This document shows positions 28,982-39,500 of a DNA stretch of 64,000 nt, in pieces. This DNA is from Bacteroidota bacterium (GTDB lineage Bacteria; Bacteroidota; Bacteroidia; B-17B0; Aurantibacillaceae). The notes beneath the pieces were generated by a model that saw only the letters and a program-made list of their open reading frames with translations, searched no databases and was not told where the DNA came from. Within the stretch, counting starts at the first letter, position 1; the number at the start of each line of letters is the position of its first letter. The DNA is taken from NCBI GenBank assembly GCA_020403265.1, contig JADBXZ010000010.1:1-64000 (forward strand). Direction: 5' to 3'. A program made the position numbers and the translations under genes.

Positions 28982-29788
28982 TTAACCTGTTGTTTGTATT
29001 ACCAAATTATTAAGTTTAAGTGTGCTTTAAGGTTTTAGGTTAAAAATGAATTTATCATTTAACTTCATTTAGTAGTATGCGTTCTGAATTAAAACCGCTC
29101 AGTTAATTTTTATGTTCAGTTCAGAGGAAGATTTGGTTTAATGATACGTGAATTTAATAGGATGTTTTGTTTTTAGAGTAGGTGAGATTATTTACATGAT
29201 CACTCCTTTCCAAAGTTGCAAATTCAGAAATCCTCCGCTACGCGTCAGTTTTTTTGTTTAAGTTTTCACTTTTGAAAGTACTATTTTCAATGTTCCTCCT
29301 AAAACAAAAAATCCCTCATGAAAATGCGGGATTTCTGAATTTGCTGTGGATCCCGAGAGATTACATATGTGATCTCATTTGCTCCCATCGTCAACATCAA
29401 ATGAATTCTGCTTTCGGCAGAATGTTTTTTATTTTCTTACGAATTTGTGAAAGCAAAGCTTTCCCATCTTCCTCAGAAAACAAAAAAGTCCCGCCTATTG
29501 GCAGGACTTCATTTGATGCATTCTGTGGAATCTGTTGATATGTTTTCGAACTCGTTTTTGAATAATCTTGAACTATTATCCAAAACCAAATAAAGTCTAT
29601 AAAGGAAGCCTTAATTTACAATAGTTGTGTCATAATAATAATACTGTGGTTTTCGTGAAAATCAAGCATGTTCACGCCAGTTATATAATTAATTAATCCA
29701 CTTAATAAATAAGCCCGGTATCGTATTTATTAATAATTTAGTTTTGAGAATAAATCAATTAAAATTAACCAGATTAAAAGAAATAAAT
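28982..29788. repeat. hairpin-cassette repeat locus B (gene-poor)
   Basis: No supported gene lies here. Two hairpin cassettes sit in tandem. The first has long arms at 29218-29234 and 29328-29344 (GCAAATTCAGAAATCC and complement) and the second at 29395-29405 and 29508-29518 (CATCAAATGAA and complement). Each is preceded by the palindromic junction (29181-29206 and 29353-29385), and a tail GTGGAATCT starts at 29525. Open frames in this stretch run through the repeats and are not called as genes. The last 150 bp hold the AT-rich leader of the SBBP gene. Confidence 0.7.
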
Positions 29789-32416
29789 ATGAGAACAAGT
29801 ATATTTTGGACACTGTTTATCCCCTTAATTATTATAGCAAATAAAGAGCCAATAAGCCCGAAAGCATTCAATGAAAAATTAAGCAATGGCCTTTGTTTTA
29901 TCGAAAACAAAGGTCAGATTCACGATCAAAACTACAGGCCACGCCCTGATGTTTTATATAGTGCCACTGCAAGGGATATGTTAGTGCATATAAAAAATAA
30001 CGGTGTGAGCTATCAATTACACAAAGTAAACAACTATAAGGAATTAGAAATTGGCACGAAAAACCTGAAGCCTAAAATTGCCTATGAGAAAACCATCTAC
30101 CGGATAGATCTCAACTGGTTAAATGCTAATACTGATTTTACACGAAGCGAAGACGAAGCAACACCTGAAATTAAAAATTACTACTTGTCCCATTGCACAA
30201 ACGGAATATTGAATGTCAGGAGTTATAAGGGAGTAACCTTAAACGGTTTATATAATGGTATTGATTTGCATTACTATGAAAAGGATGGTGACTTGAAATA
30301 CGATTATATAGTGGCACCTGATGCAAATTACAAGCAAATACAAATTGAGGTAAACGGAGCAGACGTGACCCTGAATAAAGATGGCAGTTTGCTTTTGAAA
30401 ACGCCCTTAGGTACGGTTAAAGAAGGACAACCAATTGTTTACCAAAACGGCGTTCTATTGAAATCAAATTGGAAATTAGATAAGAACATCCTGAGCTTTG
30501 AGATACACAACTACAATCCCGGATATCAGCTGATCATTGATCCTCTTACCAGGCTTTGGAGTACTTATTACGGTGGAAGCGGTGATGATCAAGGCAGATC
30601 ATGCATTACGGACGGAGTGGGAAGCGTTTACTTAACAGGAACGACAGATTCCAATTCTGACATTGCTACTATTGGAAGTCATCAAAATATATTTGCAGGG
30701 TATTTTGACCTATTTCTTGTAAAATTTACTTTGGGAGGATCGCGTCAATGGTGCACTTACTATGGAGGCGAATACAGCGAATTTGGAGCTGAAGTTTCTC
30801 TTGATAACACCGGTAGTGTATACTTATCAGGAATTACACAATCTACCTTAGGAATATCTACAGTCAATAGTCATCAACAAAACTTCGGTGGAGGCATTGA
30901 TGTATTCATGGTGAAATTTAATTCTTCAGGAATCAGGCAGTGGGCAACTTACTATGGCGGGGCTGGAGTGGACTTAGGATCTGCATATTCAGATGCCTTG
31001 GGTAATGTTTATTTAACTGGTCTTACGAATTCAACTACAGATATTGCAACGCCCGGCTCACATCAACTTTCATATGGTGGCGGCCCTAATGATGCCTTTC
31101 TTGTTAAATTCAACTCATCCGGTGTAAGACAGTGGGGAACCTATTACGGAGGCAATGGTGATGATGGTGCAAATAAAGTTCGAACGGATGCATCAGGAAA
31201 TATTTATATGGTAGGATTTCAAACGAATTCAAGTTCAGGAATCGCAACAATAGGAAGCCATCAGCCGAATTTTGGAGGTGGAGCTTTTGATGCCTTTCTG
31301 ATTAAATTCAATTCTTTAGGCGTAAGACAGTGGGGCACATACTACGGAGACAGTGGCAGTGATAAAGGATACGATGTTTGCGTTGACAACTCGAGCAACA
31401 TTTACATTTCGGGCATTACAGATTCTAATAATAATATTGCTTCTCCGGGTGCACATCAAACAAGTTTTGGAGGCGGTGTCAACGACGTTTTTCTGGCTAA
31501 ATTTAATTCATCAGGTATTAGACAATGGGGAACTTATTATGGAGGAACTGGCATAGATTCCGGAGTAAGAAGCTACTTGGATAATTTCGGAAATATATAT
31601 TTGGCCGGTCATAGTGACTCAAATACCGGAATTGCAACTCCCGGAAGTTATCAATCTTCCTTTGGAGGAGGCACCGCAGATGTTTTCTTTACAAAATTCA
31701 ATACAAATGGAGTCAGACAGTGGGCCACCTATTATGGAGGTAATGGGTATGATGCAATAGGAGGTATTTGCCTGGATAATAACGAAAACATTTATTTGTC
31801 AGGAGCAACCGATTCCAGCAATGACATAGCGAATTTGACAGGTTACCAGCCAACTTTTTCCGGAGGTACTTTTGATGCTTTTCTTGTAAGGTTTGATAAT
31901 TGCCCTCAGTTATCACCATCCGTTACAGTAAACAGCGAAGTGTGCCTGGGTGCCCCCATCAATTTTAGTGTAAGTATATCAGGCACTTCAACACCAACCT
32001 ACAGTTGGGTAGGTCCCAATTCATTTACCTCCTCTTTGCAAAACCCTGTTATAACTAACGCAGGCACGGTTCACGTGGGTACATATACCCTCACCATTTA
32101 CAATAATGGTTGTACAGATATTGCAAATGTTCAAATTATGAATGTTACTCCATGTACAAGCCTTAATGAAAAAGTATCTGTTGCGGTTGATCTTGATTTA
32201 TTTCCCAACCCAAATAACGGCAAGTTTACTATCAGAAACAGTAAGGATGAAGCTTATACTATACACATCTACAACCAATCAGGGCAGCTCATGTACGAAG
32301 AAATATTTGGTGGTAAGATCAAAGAGTTTGATTTAAGCAATTTTTCTAAAGGGGTTTATTATGCGAGGATCAATTGTAATGACAAGCACAGAAATTTAAA
32401 AGTAATTGTGGAGTAA
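29789..32416 (+). CDS. secreted SBBP beta-propeller-repeat protein with T9SS type A sorting domain
   Basis: An 875-residue surface or secreted protein. The ATG at 29789 is preferred because it starts the signal peptide (MRTSIFWTLFIPLIIIAN); the longer frame needs a TTG. The N-terminal part (about 25-240) resembles the domain preceding SBBP repeats, with NGLCFIENKGQ and GIDLHYYEKDGDLKYDY. About eight repeats of roughly 55 residues follow, each with QWGTYYGG, D-GN-YL-G and a GG-D-FL-KFN core. A PKD-like segment and the C-terminal secretion domain (LFPNPNNGKF...GVYYARI) end it. Export by T9SS is predicted. Confidence 0.92.
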   Translation: MRTSIFWTLFIPLIIIANKEPISPKAFNEKLSNGLCFIENKGQIHDQNYRPRPDVLYSATARDMLVHIKNNGVSYQLHKVNNYKELEIGTKNLKPKIAYEKTIYRIDLNWLNANTDFTRSEDEATPEIKNYYLSHCTNGILNVRSYKGVTLNGLYNGIDLHYYEKDGDLKYDYIVAPDANYKQIQIEVNGADVTLNKDGSLLLKTPLGTVKEGQPIVYQNGVLLKSNWKLDKNILSFEIHNYNPGYQLIIDPLTRLWSTYYGGSGDDQGRSCITDGVGSVYLTGTTDSNSDIATIGSHQNIFAGYFDLFLVKFTLGGSRQWCTYYGGEYSEFGAEVSLDNTGSVYLSGITQSTLGISTVNSHQQNFGGGIDVFMVKFNSSGIRQWATYYGGAGVDLGSAYSDALGNVYLTGLTNSTTDIATPGSHQLSYGGGPNDAFLVKFNSSGVRQWGTYYGGNGDDGANKVRTDASGNIYMVGFQTNSSSGIATIGSHQPNFGGGAFDAFLIKFNSLGVRQWGTYYGDSGSDKGYDVCVDNSSNIYISGITDSNNNIASPGAHQTSFGGGVNDVFLAKFNSSGIRQWGTYYGGTGIDSGVRSYLDNFGNIYLAGHSDSNTGIATPGSYQSSFGGGTADVFFTKFNTNGVRQWATYYGGNGYDAIGGICLDNNENIYLSGATDSSNDIANLTGYQPTFSGGTFDAFLVRFDNCPQLSPSVTVNSEVCLGAPINFSVSISGTSTPTYSWVGPNSFTSSLQNPVITNAGTVHVGTYTLTIYNNGCTDIANVQIMNVTPCTSLNEKVSVAVDLDLFPNPNNGKFTIRNSKDEAYTIHIYNQSGQLMYEEIFGGKIKEFDLSNFSKGVYYARINCNDKHRNLKVIVE

Positions 32417-32932
32417 TTATTGTTTAATACAACGCAAATCCGTAAAAAGTTGCGGTTTCGAAAAAAAGTAAGTCATTACTTGAATACGTGGTGAATCCGG
32501 AGAGATTAATTTCATTGATCCCTCCTAACCAAATCAGTGGATCAATAAATAGACTTTGCTACGCTATGTCTTTTTTTTCCTTCAAATCCTATCAAGCAAG
32601 CTTGCCGGATTTTACAGAAAATAAAAATGCCCCGCCAAAAAGGCGAGGCATTTATTGATCAGGTTGTGGAACTAGCGAGAAATGGGTCGAACCAATTTTT
32701 AGAAGATTTTCTTAATGCAAAAAAAGACCTTTTAGACCTTTAAATTTTTACGTAAAATACGGTAAGAAAAAAGAGAAGCCTTTGATTTTCAAAAACTTCT
32801 CTTTAAGTGGAACTAGCGAGAAACGGGTCGAACCAATTTTTAGAAGATTTTCTTAACGTAAAAAAAGAACTTTTAGACATGTAATTTTAACGTAAAATAC
32901 GATAAAATCTTAAAATTCATTACCCCTTCATA
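32417..32932. repeat. hairpin-cassette locus C plus imperfect direct repeat of about 100 bp
   Basis: A junction palindrome (32499-32525) is followed by a hairpin with perfect 11-bp arms (32540-32550 and 32650-32660). A unit starting GTGGAACTAGCGAGAAA occurs twice, at 32666-32765 and 32807-32905: the first 50 bp differ at one base, the rest at several. Between the copies lies another hairpin (AGAGAAG...CTTCTCT, about 32771-32801). No gene is supported. This locus forms the boundary between the backbone and the leftward defence and mobile region. Confidence 0.75.
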
Positions 32933-33916
32933 TTAACGTAATCTTTCTAAATTTGTAATGTACTTTTTGCAATATCTTCTACTTTCAGTGTCTCTTAATG
33001 CAGCATTAAGTGTATATCCGCCCCCTAATACCATACTTATTGAACCTAAAATTTCTTTTATATATTCTGGCGATGTTGTATGGGGATTTTGAATAAGAAC
33101 ATAGGCGGCAAATGGTATTGCTGCTACTCCAATTCCTTGTAATATTATGTTTCTGCTTAATTCAGAATAAACTCTGTTGTAACTATCAATAAAGTCCCGT
33201 TCAGAACGCCCCAATGATATCTTATTTTGGATATTTGTAAGCTCTTGATTAAATGCACTAATAAGTTCTCTGTTTCTGTTTCTAAATTCTATAATCCGAT
33301 TTATTGGAATTTCACTCAAATTAACAGGTACTAGCATATTAATAATTCCTTTAGCAAATCTATTTCTAGTGTTAATTAAAGGTGTTGTAGAACGTGAATA
33401 ATTTGTGAAATTATCAAATCGTTGGTTGTCAGTTATTATAGCAGCAGATTCTTTGAAAGCTATTTCTTTTGCTAAATATGTCATGTATAAAAATGCAAGT
33501 TCCTCAGGCAGCAATAATCCCTCATCAACTTGTCGCCCAATATTGTTATTTCTGCAAAAATTAATCCATTCGTATGAAAATTTTTCTTGGTAAATTAAAT
33601 AATTCCAATTTGCTGAATTTTCCCATTTTCTTCGGATATTAGTTTGCCTAAATAAAGGACTTCTATCATAGGTGTTTTCAAGAATCTTTGTTGCTTCATC
33701 AATAGCGGTTAAAGAAGCTCGATGACCTTCTTCATGGTCGGGAGCATAGAGGGAGATTAAATCCGTATTATCCTGAATATTTCGGAAATTATCAGTCAAT
33801 AAATTCCTTCTATTATACGGAACAATTGGTCTAAAATTTTCAAAATACAATAACGCAAACTTTAACCATGTTTCATCTGGTGGCTCAAAATTGGGGTAGT
33901 ATATAAGTGGTTCCAT
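32933..33916 (-). CDS. unknown protein of the TcmP-associated cluster
   Basis: A 327-residue protein opening LIYYPNFEPPDETWLKFALLYF, a pattern I associate with DUF6236-like proteins, though not firmly. The body is helical and Asn/Arg-rich. One hydrophobic stretch (about 268-285) could be a membrane helix. A HEEGH sequence at residues 61-65 (DHEEGHRAS) is not a HExxH zinc motif. It is 3 bp downstream of the Gp37/Gp68-like gene and so is part of the same leftward unit. The function is unknown. Confidence 0.65.
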   Translation of the reverse strand: MEPLIYYPNFEPPDETWLKFALLYFENFRPIVPYNRRNLLTDNFRNIQDNTDLISLYAPDHEEGHRASLTAIDEATKILENTYDRSPLFRQTNIRRKWENSANWNYLIYQEKFSYEWINFCRNNNIGRQVDEGLLLPEELAFLYMTYLAKEIAFKESAAIITDNQRFDNFTNYSRSTTPLINTRNRFAKGIINMLVPVNLSEIPINRIIEFRNRNRELISAFNQELTNIQNKISLGRSERDFIDSYNRVYSELSRNIILQGIGVAAIPFAAYVLIQNPHTTSPEYIKEILGSISMVLGGGYTLNAALRDTESRRYCKKYITNLERLR

Positions 33917-33919
33917 ATT

Positions 33920-34642
33920 TTATTTTAGCTCTACTATGTTTGGCATTTCATTGTAAGTTTTACCATTTAAAACTCTACCCGTTTCTTTTTTATTGCGCCC
34001 TCCCCATTGTTTAAAGAAAAAAGGAACTTTTGCTTTTTTACATTGCTTTTGAATGTCAATTACCCATTCTTGTTTCATTGGTCTCGGTTTGTGACCACTT
34101 TCTCCACCTACAATAACCCAGTCAATTTTATTAAGGTTGAGATGAGGCAACCCACCAATTAAAGGTTCTAGGGATAGAAACTTTACTTTGGCTTTTGTTT
34201 TCCTTAAACAATCGATTCTTGGGGTCATAATATCATTTTCAACAGAAACACCCATCCAAATATTATGTGTCCATTTAAACTCTTTATGTAATTCTAGCAA
34301 TCTATCAGCTCTTTTAGTCAATACCTGAAAAACGTGTTGAGGATTATCATTCATAACTTTAAATACATCCTTGATAAAATCCAATGGTACTTTTTCGTGA
34401 AATAAATCACTCATAGAATTTACAAATACAATTTTTGAACCTTTCCAAGTATAAGGAATATCAAGAGTGCTTTTGTGCGTCTTAACGACTTTAAAGCCAT
34501 CTTTATATTTTTCCTGCCCCATGCCTTTGAGTCTTCTTGTCATGACTTCTGCATAACAAAACTTACAACCAGCAGAAATCTTGGTACATCCTGTTGTTGG
34601 ATTCCAAGTTAATTCTGTCCATTCAATAGAAGAATTAGCCAT
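33920..34642 (-). CDS. phage Gp37/Gp68-type three-Cys (DUF5131) protein
   Basis: A 240-residue protein of the phage Gp37/Gp68 (DUF5131) family, radical-SAM-like with three close Cys. NPTTGCTKISAGCKFCYAE at residues 11-29 carries the three Cys expected to hold an iron-sulfur cluster. Further family marks are VFQVLTKRADRL, GVSVEN and FLSLEPLIG, with VIVGGESGHKPR and FFFKQWGG. The substrate of the family is not known to me. It is 1 bp from the TcmP gene, its standard partner, which suggests that the two act together. Confidence 0.87.
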   Translation of the reverse strand: MANSSIEWTELTWNPTTGCTKISAGCKFCYAEVMTRRLKGMGQEKYKDGFKVVKTHKSTLDIPYTWKGSKIVFVNSMSDLFHEKVPLDFIKDVFKVMNDNPQHVFQVLTKRADRLLELHKEFKWTHNIWMGVSVENDIMTPRIDCLRKTKAKVKFLSLEPLIGGLPHLNLNKIDWVIVGGESGHKPRPMKQEWVIDIQKQCKKAKVPFFFKQWGGRNKKETGRVLNGKTYNEMPNIVELK

Positions 34643-34643
34643 A

Positions 34644-35789
34644 TTAATTAAATGTTATTATACATGATTTAGAAATAAGTACACTTTTAGAATGGATTTT
34701 ACCATCTGTAAATTCGGAAATTGCTCTCTGCTCATCTACTAACCTTCTTAGAGCATTTGTATAATGATTTCTGCTATATAAATTTTGAGAATGATGTTTT
34801 TCAAATAAATCCTGTGCTGAAAGTTTCTGCCCTTTAAAATCATTATAAATCTCCTCTTTTAGTTTATCAATATTAAGAGAGTTTAAATCAAATAACTCAG
34901 ACACGGGATTATTAAACTGTTTCGCATCAAATGTATAGGTATTTACACCATCAAATATAGTCCCAATGTTAGCGAAATCATTATAAATTGTTTTTATTAG
35001 TTCATAGCCTTTTAATCCTTTGGTTATATGTAAAATGTAGTGACTTGTCCCATCGCTATCCTCTTCTTGAAATTTAAAAGCAGTATAGTAAACTTTACTT
35101 TTTAATAAAGATTCATATTCTTTTCCAAGACTATCAATTATTAAACTTAATCTTTCAGCTACTGAAGATTTGTAAAGTCTATTATTTCGCAATTGTTCTA
35201 ATGTTGTTGGAAATAAATCCGCCATTAAATCATCAAACTTGTCATTAATTAGTGCAGGGTGGATACGTTTTGTATTAACAAAAATAAAAATTTCATTTCC
35301 CCAGTTTTTTAAAAACTCAGCTAGAACCTTTGTTTCAATTCCTTTGTAACCAAATGGGTCAATAAATAATAAAGATGGTAATTCATTTAATGCGCCATTA
35401 TGAGTTGATTTAACAATAAAATCTGTTATCTCTTTACATTCACCAACCTTTTTATTTCCAAAAAAAGGTTTATGAGTAAAAGTGTTTTCTTCAAATGTGT
35501 TTTTAAAATTATGTTCTAATTCTTTAGAAAATAACATATCGTTAAAAATCATTCTCACACTTTGTTTCAAAAAGGAGTCATTTTTACAATGATTGCCAAT
35601 TAAAATTGGAGTTGACGGGTTTCCGTCATCATAAATGCCCGGCCCTGAAAACAAGTCAATGTATCTTATATATTTTGGATTATTTCTTTTTGAAATTATT
35701 TTACAGTAAGAAGGGAAATATTCTGAAACTATACCAGCCTTGATTTTGGAAGATATTGTCTGTTTCTCAAAAAAATCGTTTTCTTTCAT
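34644..35789 (-). CDS. tcmP: three-Cys-motif partner protein
   Basis: A 381-residue protein of the three-Cys-motif partner family. The N-terminal block shows SKIKAGIVSEYFPSYCKII, RYIDLFSGPGIYDDG and a later LFIDPFGYKGIE, a pattern resembling a methyltransferase-like Rossmann fold. The C-terminal part (about 300-375) looks like a winged-helix region (YTNALRRLVDEQRAI). The family name comes from genomic pairing with the Gp37/Gp68 protein encoded just downstream. The pair is often found near mobile DNA; a defence role is plausible but not established from sequence. Confidence 0.87.
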   Translation of the reverse strand: MKENDFFEKQTISSKIKAGIVSEYFPSYCKIISKRNNPKYIRYIDLFSGPGIYDDGNPSTPILIGNHCKNDSFLKQSVRMIFNDMLFSKELEHNFKNTFEENTFTHKPFFGNKKVGECKEITDFIVKSTHNGALNELPSLLFIDPFGYKGIETKVLAEFLKNWGNEIFIFVNTKRIHPALINDKFDDLMADLFPTTLEQLRNNRLYKSSVAERLSLIIDSLGKEYESLLKSKVYYTAFKFQEEDSDGTSHYILHITKGLKGYELIKTIYNDFANIGTIFDGVNTYTFDAKQFNNPVSELFDLNSLNIDKLKEEIYNDFKGQKLSAQDLFEKHHSQNLYSRNHYTNALRRLVDEQRAISEFTDGKIHSKSVLISKSCIITFN

Positions 35790-35823
35790 TCTATTTATTA
35801 TTTAAAAATGTTTGATAATGTAA

Positions 35824-36579
35824 CTATTTTGTAAAATCATTTAGTGCTATTAAAGTGCCAGCAGAAATGCTTAATGAAGGATGGATACCAACTTCAAATA
35901 TTTTTAACGGGTCAATAATGTCAGCAAATGGGTCTTTAATTCTCTTGTTATAAATTATTTTGAATCTAATTCCTATGGGTAATACTAAATTTCCAAGCAA
36001 TTTAAAGTTCGCATAATCATCCGAGTAAGGTTTCCACTTTTCAATTTCAATATAAGAACGTTTTAATTCAAAAACTGTAACTGGGATAGAGTTTTGAATC
36101 TCCCACTAATCAATATCTGTAACGGTAATGTTATAACCTAAACTACTTCTTTGCCAATTATGATATGCACTTGAAGATTTATCATTAAGATACTTTGCAG
36201 TTGAACTATTTTTAACTGGCAATCCATTTTGTTTGAAGATTTCAGTTAGTTCAATTAGCGAAATCGTTTTAAATGTGTTATCATCTTTTAGTACAGATAC
36301 ATTTTCGATTTCTGCAACGTCATTAAGGAAACGAATAACAACTAATGGTACAGTTGTTTTGTCTGATACAAATTTTAGATTTTGGTATGCTGACTGATTT
36401 GGTTCAAAAGGGCTGTCCTTTTGGCTTTCAGTTATTCCAATTAGTAAAACTAAAATTTTCGGTAGCGAATTTGAATCACCATATATCAATTGCCACATAT
36501 TGCCGCTACAAAATGCAAACTTTTGGTTTTTAGTATTTGTCAGGTGTTCGTAAAGTGCGTTACTTTTGTAATAATCCAT
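35824..36579 (-). pseudogene. restriction-cluster accessory gene interrupted by an in-frame amber codon
   Basis: The 157-residue frame from 36579 ends at TAG (36106-36108), but the same frame continues for 93 more well-behaved codons (WEIQNSIPVTVFELKRSY..., ending ALNDFTK) to a stop at 35824. Composition is equally coding-like on both sides, so the intact protein was probably about 251 residues. The amber may be a point mutation (for instance TGG to TAG), or the protein may be read through. No known domain is recognised. It lies 2 bp downstream of the type IIG-like gene. Confidence 0.65.
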
Positions 36580-36581
36580 GT

Positions 36582-39500
36582 TTAAAATAAAGAGGTTTGT
36601 GTCTTTTTAGCTATATTCTTTTCGTTGAGTGTTTCTCCAAATTTTTCTTTCCAGTATGCCTCAATCATTTTCTTCTGAAGCTTAGTGTCTGAAGAAATTT
36701 CAACAGTTAGCTTTTCGATTTCTCTAACAAATTTAATTGTAGGTTTTGCTTGATATTTACCTTCTTGCAGCATTAACTTTAATTGGTCAAGATAAACGGA
36801 GAATTCAATTTTATTCCTCTGAGACTTTACACTCTTCATGCTTTGAGCTTTTTGTAAACGTGCTGAAATTAATTGTGCAGTCTGTTTGTATAGTTCTAAT
36901 AAAACTTCATCTCGCTCTTTTTTATTGGTATAACCAATCGCTTTCAGAATAGCTGAATCTAATTTAATACGACTTTTACTAATGTCATTTATATTATTTG
37001 TTTCCCCAAGTTCAAATTTTATATTTTTAGTTTCACCCAAAATTAGTTCATTATCAACTTCAAAATCTACCATAACTGGCATGTCTTCTAGTTCATAAAC
37101 TTTAATGTCCCCAGCCCCATCACCGAAGTTTGTTCGTATAATGAATTGTTGAAATAACCATGATAAAGTACTGTTTAGAAAATAATAAATGGGAAGAATA
37201 TTTTTTTTCTCTTTTACATATATTGATTTTAACCCGTCTGCTTTTGGATAAACATTACCTAAATAAGATTTCCCAAAATCACTAATGATACTATTAAAAG
37301 AAATTTCAGGTGGCACTTTCTGAATAAAGCTATACCACAAACTTCTTGATGCACACGAAGGAACTTGATTAATACCTTCCTTTACACCATGTTTAAGATA
37401 CTCATATAAAAATGGCGCATTGTTTCTAATATCTTTGTATTGTTCGTTTATTAATAAAACAGAATGTGGTAAGTTCTTTATGTCAAGTTCGTATGTTTTA
37501 CTGTCTTTTGAGCTTGATAAACATTTCTCTATATAACGTTCTTCGATAAGCCAAATTTCATTGAATCCGTTTTCAACAAGTTTCAACTTTTCTTTCTTCA
37601 TTTCTTTAAAAGAAGAAATACTCCCATTGTTATTTAATGAAGCTTTTAGTTTTGGCTCATCAGATTTTTGATTTAATTCCTTTACTATAAAAAAATTATC
37701 AGCACCAGTCTTAATGCCAAATTTAACATCAACAAAAGTTTTTAATGGGACTAATTTTGAAAATCCTTTTTCAATAATATCAAAATATACTTTTGGAGCC
37801 TTTAAAAACTGAGTCCATTTTGTGAATTGATTTAATTTAGATTGTTGTAAGCAATTTATTTTGAACTGCTCATTTTCGTTTATTTTGTTTTCTTTTAAAA
37901 TAATATCCTTTAACTTATCAGTACTACCATATTCTTCAATTATTTTATAAAGTGATTGTTTAAAATAAACAAATCTAACTACATTCTCATCACGCAAGTC
38001 TTCGTCTGATTGCTTTCTTAAAATAACGATAGATGTATTTACAGATGCAGACGGGAAGAATCTTTCAACTTCACTATCTAGTATAGCAACAATTTCATAA
38101 TTCCTTAAAAAATACTTTTGCATATCAATCCCATAATCGGTGTCAAGCCAAGAATTTTGTACAATGAAAGCTAAGTAACCTCTTTCTTTTAAAAATACCG
38201 ATGCGTGATAAAAGAAGTAACCATAAATTGAAGTCCTTTGAGATGGTTCAAACCCACACTCAGACTTCACAATATTCATTATTTGTTCTTTCTTGAAAGT
38301 GCCATTCATAGCTCCAATATCCTCTTGTCTTGTGTATGGTGGATTCCCAACAATAGCATCAAATTTTGGCAAAAAATTCCTTTCCTTTTTACCACTTTGA
38401 CTATGCAATTCCAATTTTGTGTTTGCTGTAATTGAGAAAAAATCTCGGTTTACAATTCTAGGATAAGAGGCTTTTCTTGTATTACGAATAGCCAAATTAA
38501 GCATAGATAAGTAGGCAGGATAACCAGATAAATCATTGCCGTATATTTGGTCTAAAAGTATTTCGTGTTGAGTCTCTTTTTTACTAGCTTTACTTAGCTC
38601 ACGTTTCTTTTCATAGGCTCTAACCAAAAAAGTTCCTGAACCGCAAGATGGGTCTAAAACAAAATCATTATAATGTTGAATGGCAAAGGAATTTATTAAA
38701 TCAATAACATGAGGAGGAGTAAAGTACTGCCCTAGTTTATGTCTCTCATCTTCTCGTATTAACTCCTCGAAAATTCTACCAATAATATCAAATGGAATGG
38801 CACTAAAATCATAATGCCCCTCTGTTTCTAATGTTTCTTTAATTAAATCAATTACAGATTCACAAACAAAAGGTATTTGAAAAATAATATCCGACCTTTC
38901 ACCAATTAATAATTCAAAATTCCCTGTAATCTCTTTAAACTCTGTAAAGTACTGCCAAATATGATTTTCAAGCTTAGTAGGAGTATTAATTTCAGTAGGA
39001 ATTTTCATAGGATGTAACCTATGATAAAGTTGATTATCTACATAAGCTTTGTAGAATATCAATTTGGAAATGAGCATTAATAAAGAAATATGAGTAAGAT
39101 TTTCAATTTCTTCATAAGTCTGAGGGATATTCCAAAGTTGACTTTGTGTATAGTTTTGTATTTTCTTCTTGAAGTCCTTATTTGATTTATACCTTTCCCA
39201 AACTTGTTCCGTTATTGAAATGCCATAAGCTTGAATTAATTTGTTTATTTTGAAAATAAATAATTCGTCTAATGGACTGAAAGTAATTGGCTTTTTATCA
39301 AGAATTTCAATTGCTCTTTCAATATAAAAAGTAGCAATACTTTTAAGTTTTGAAAGAATATCTTTACTTGGAGAATAATTTACTCCAAGTCTCGCAATTT
39401 CTGATTGAGTAAAAAAGCCTTCCGTCACAGCAGCTTTTTCATAAATTTTATCACTATCAAAAAATGCGCAAGCAAGAAAATTACAATTACCAAAATATCT

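Noticed and set aside
29254-29538. Open frame of 94 codons through repeat locus B
   Set aside because: Same reason as locus A: it crosses two hairpin cassettes, and no protein-like conservation except the short tail peptide is visible.
30540-31890. Tandem DNA similarity of about 165-bp period
   Set aside because: This is the coding trace of the SBBP protein repeats and needs no separate explanation.
32666-32856. GGGTCGAACC sequences resembling a tRNA T-arm
   Set aside because: No acceptor, D-arm or anticodon arm can be folded around either copy, so no tRNA gene or tRNA remnant is called.
35824-36579. Alternative genetic code with sense amber codons
   Set aside because: Other genes in the window end at TAG normally (for example the rightward gene for the 135-residue RsbW-like ATPase), so a single lesion or local read-through is simpler.
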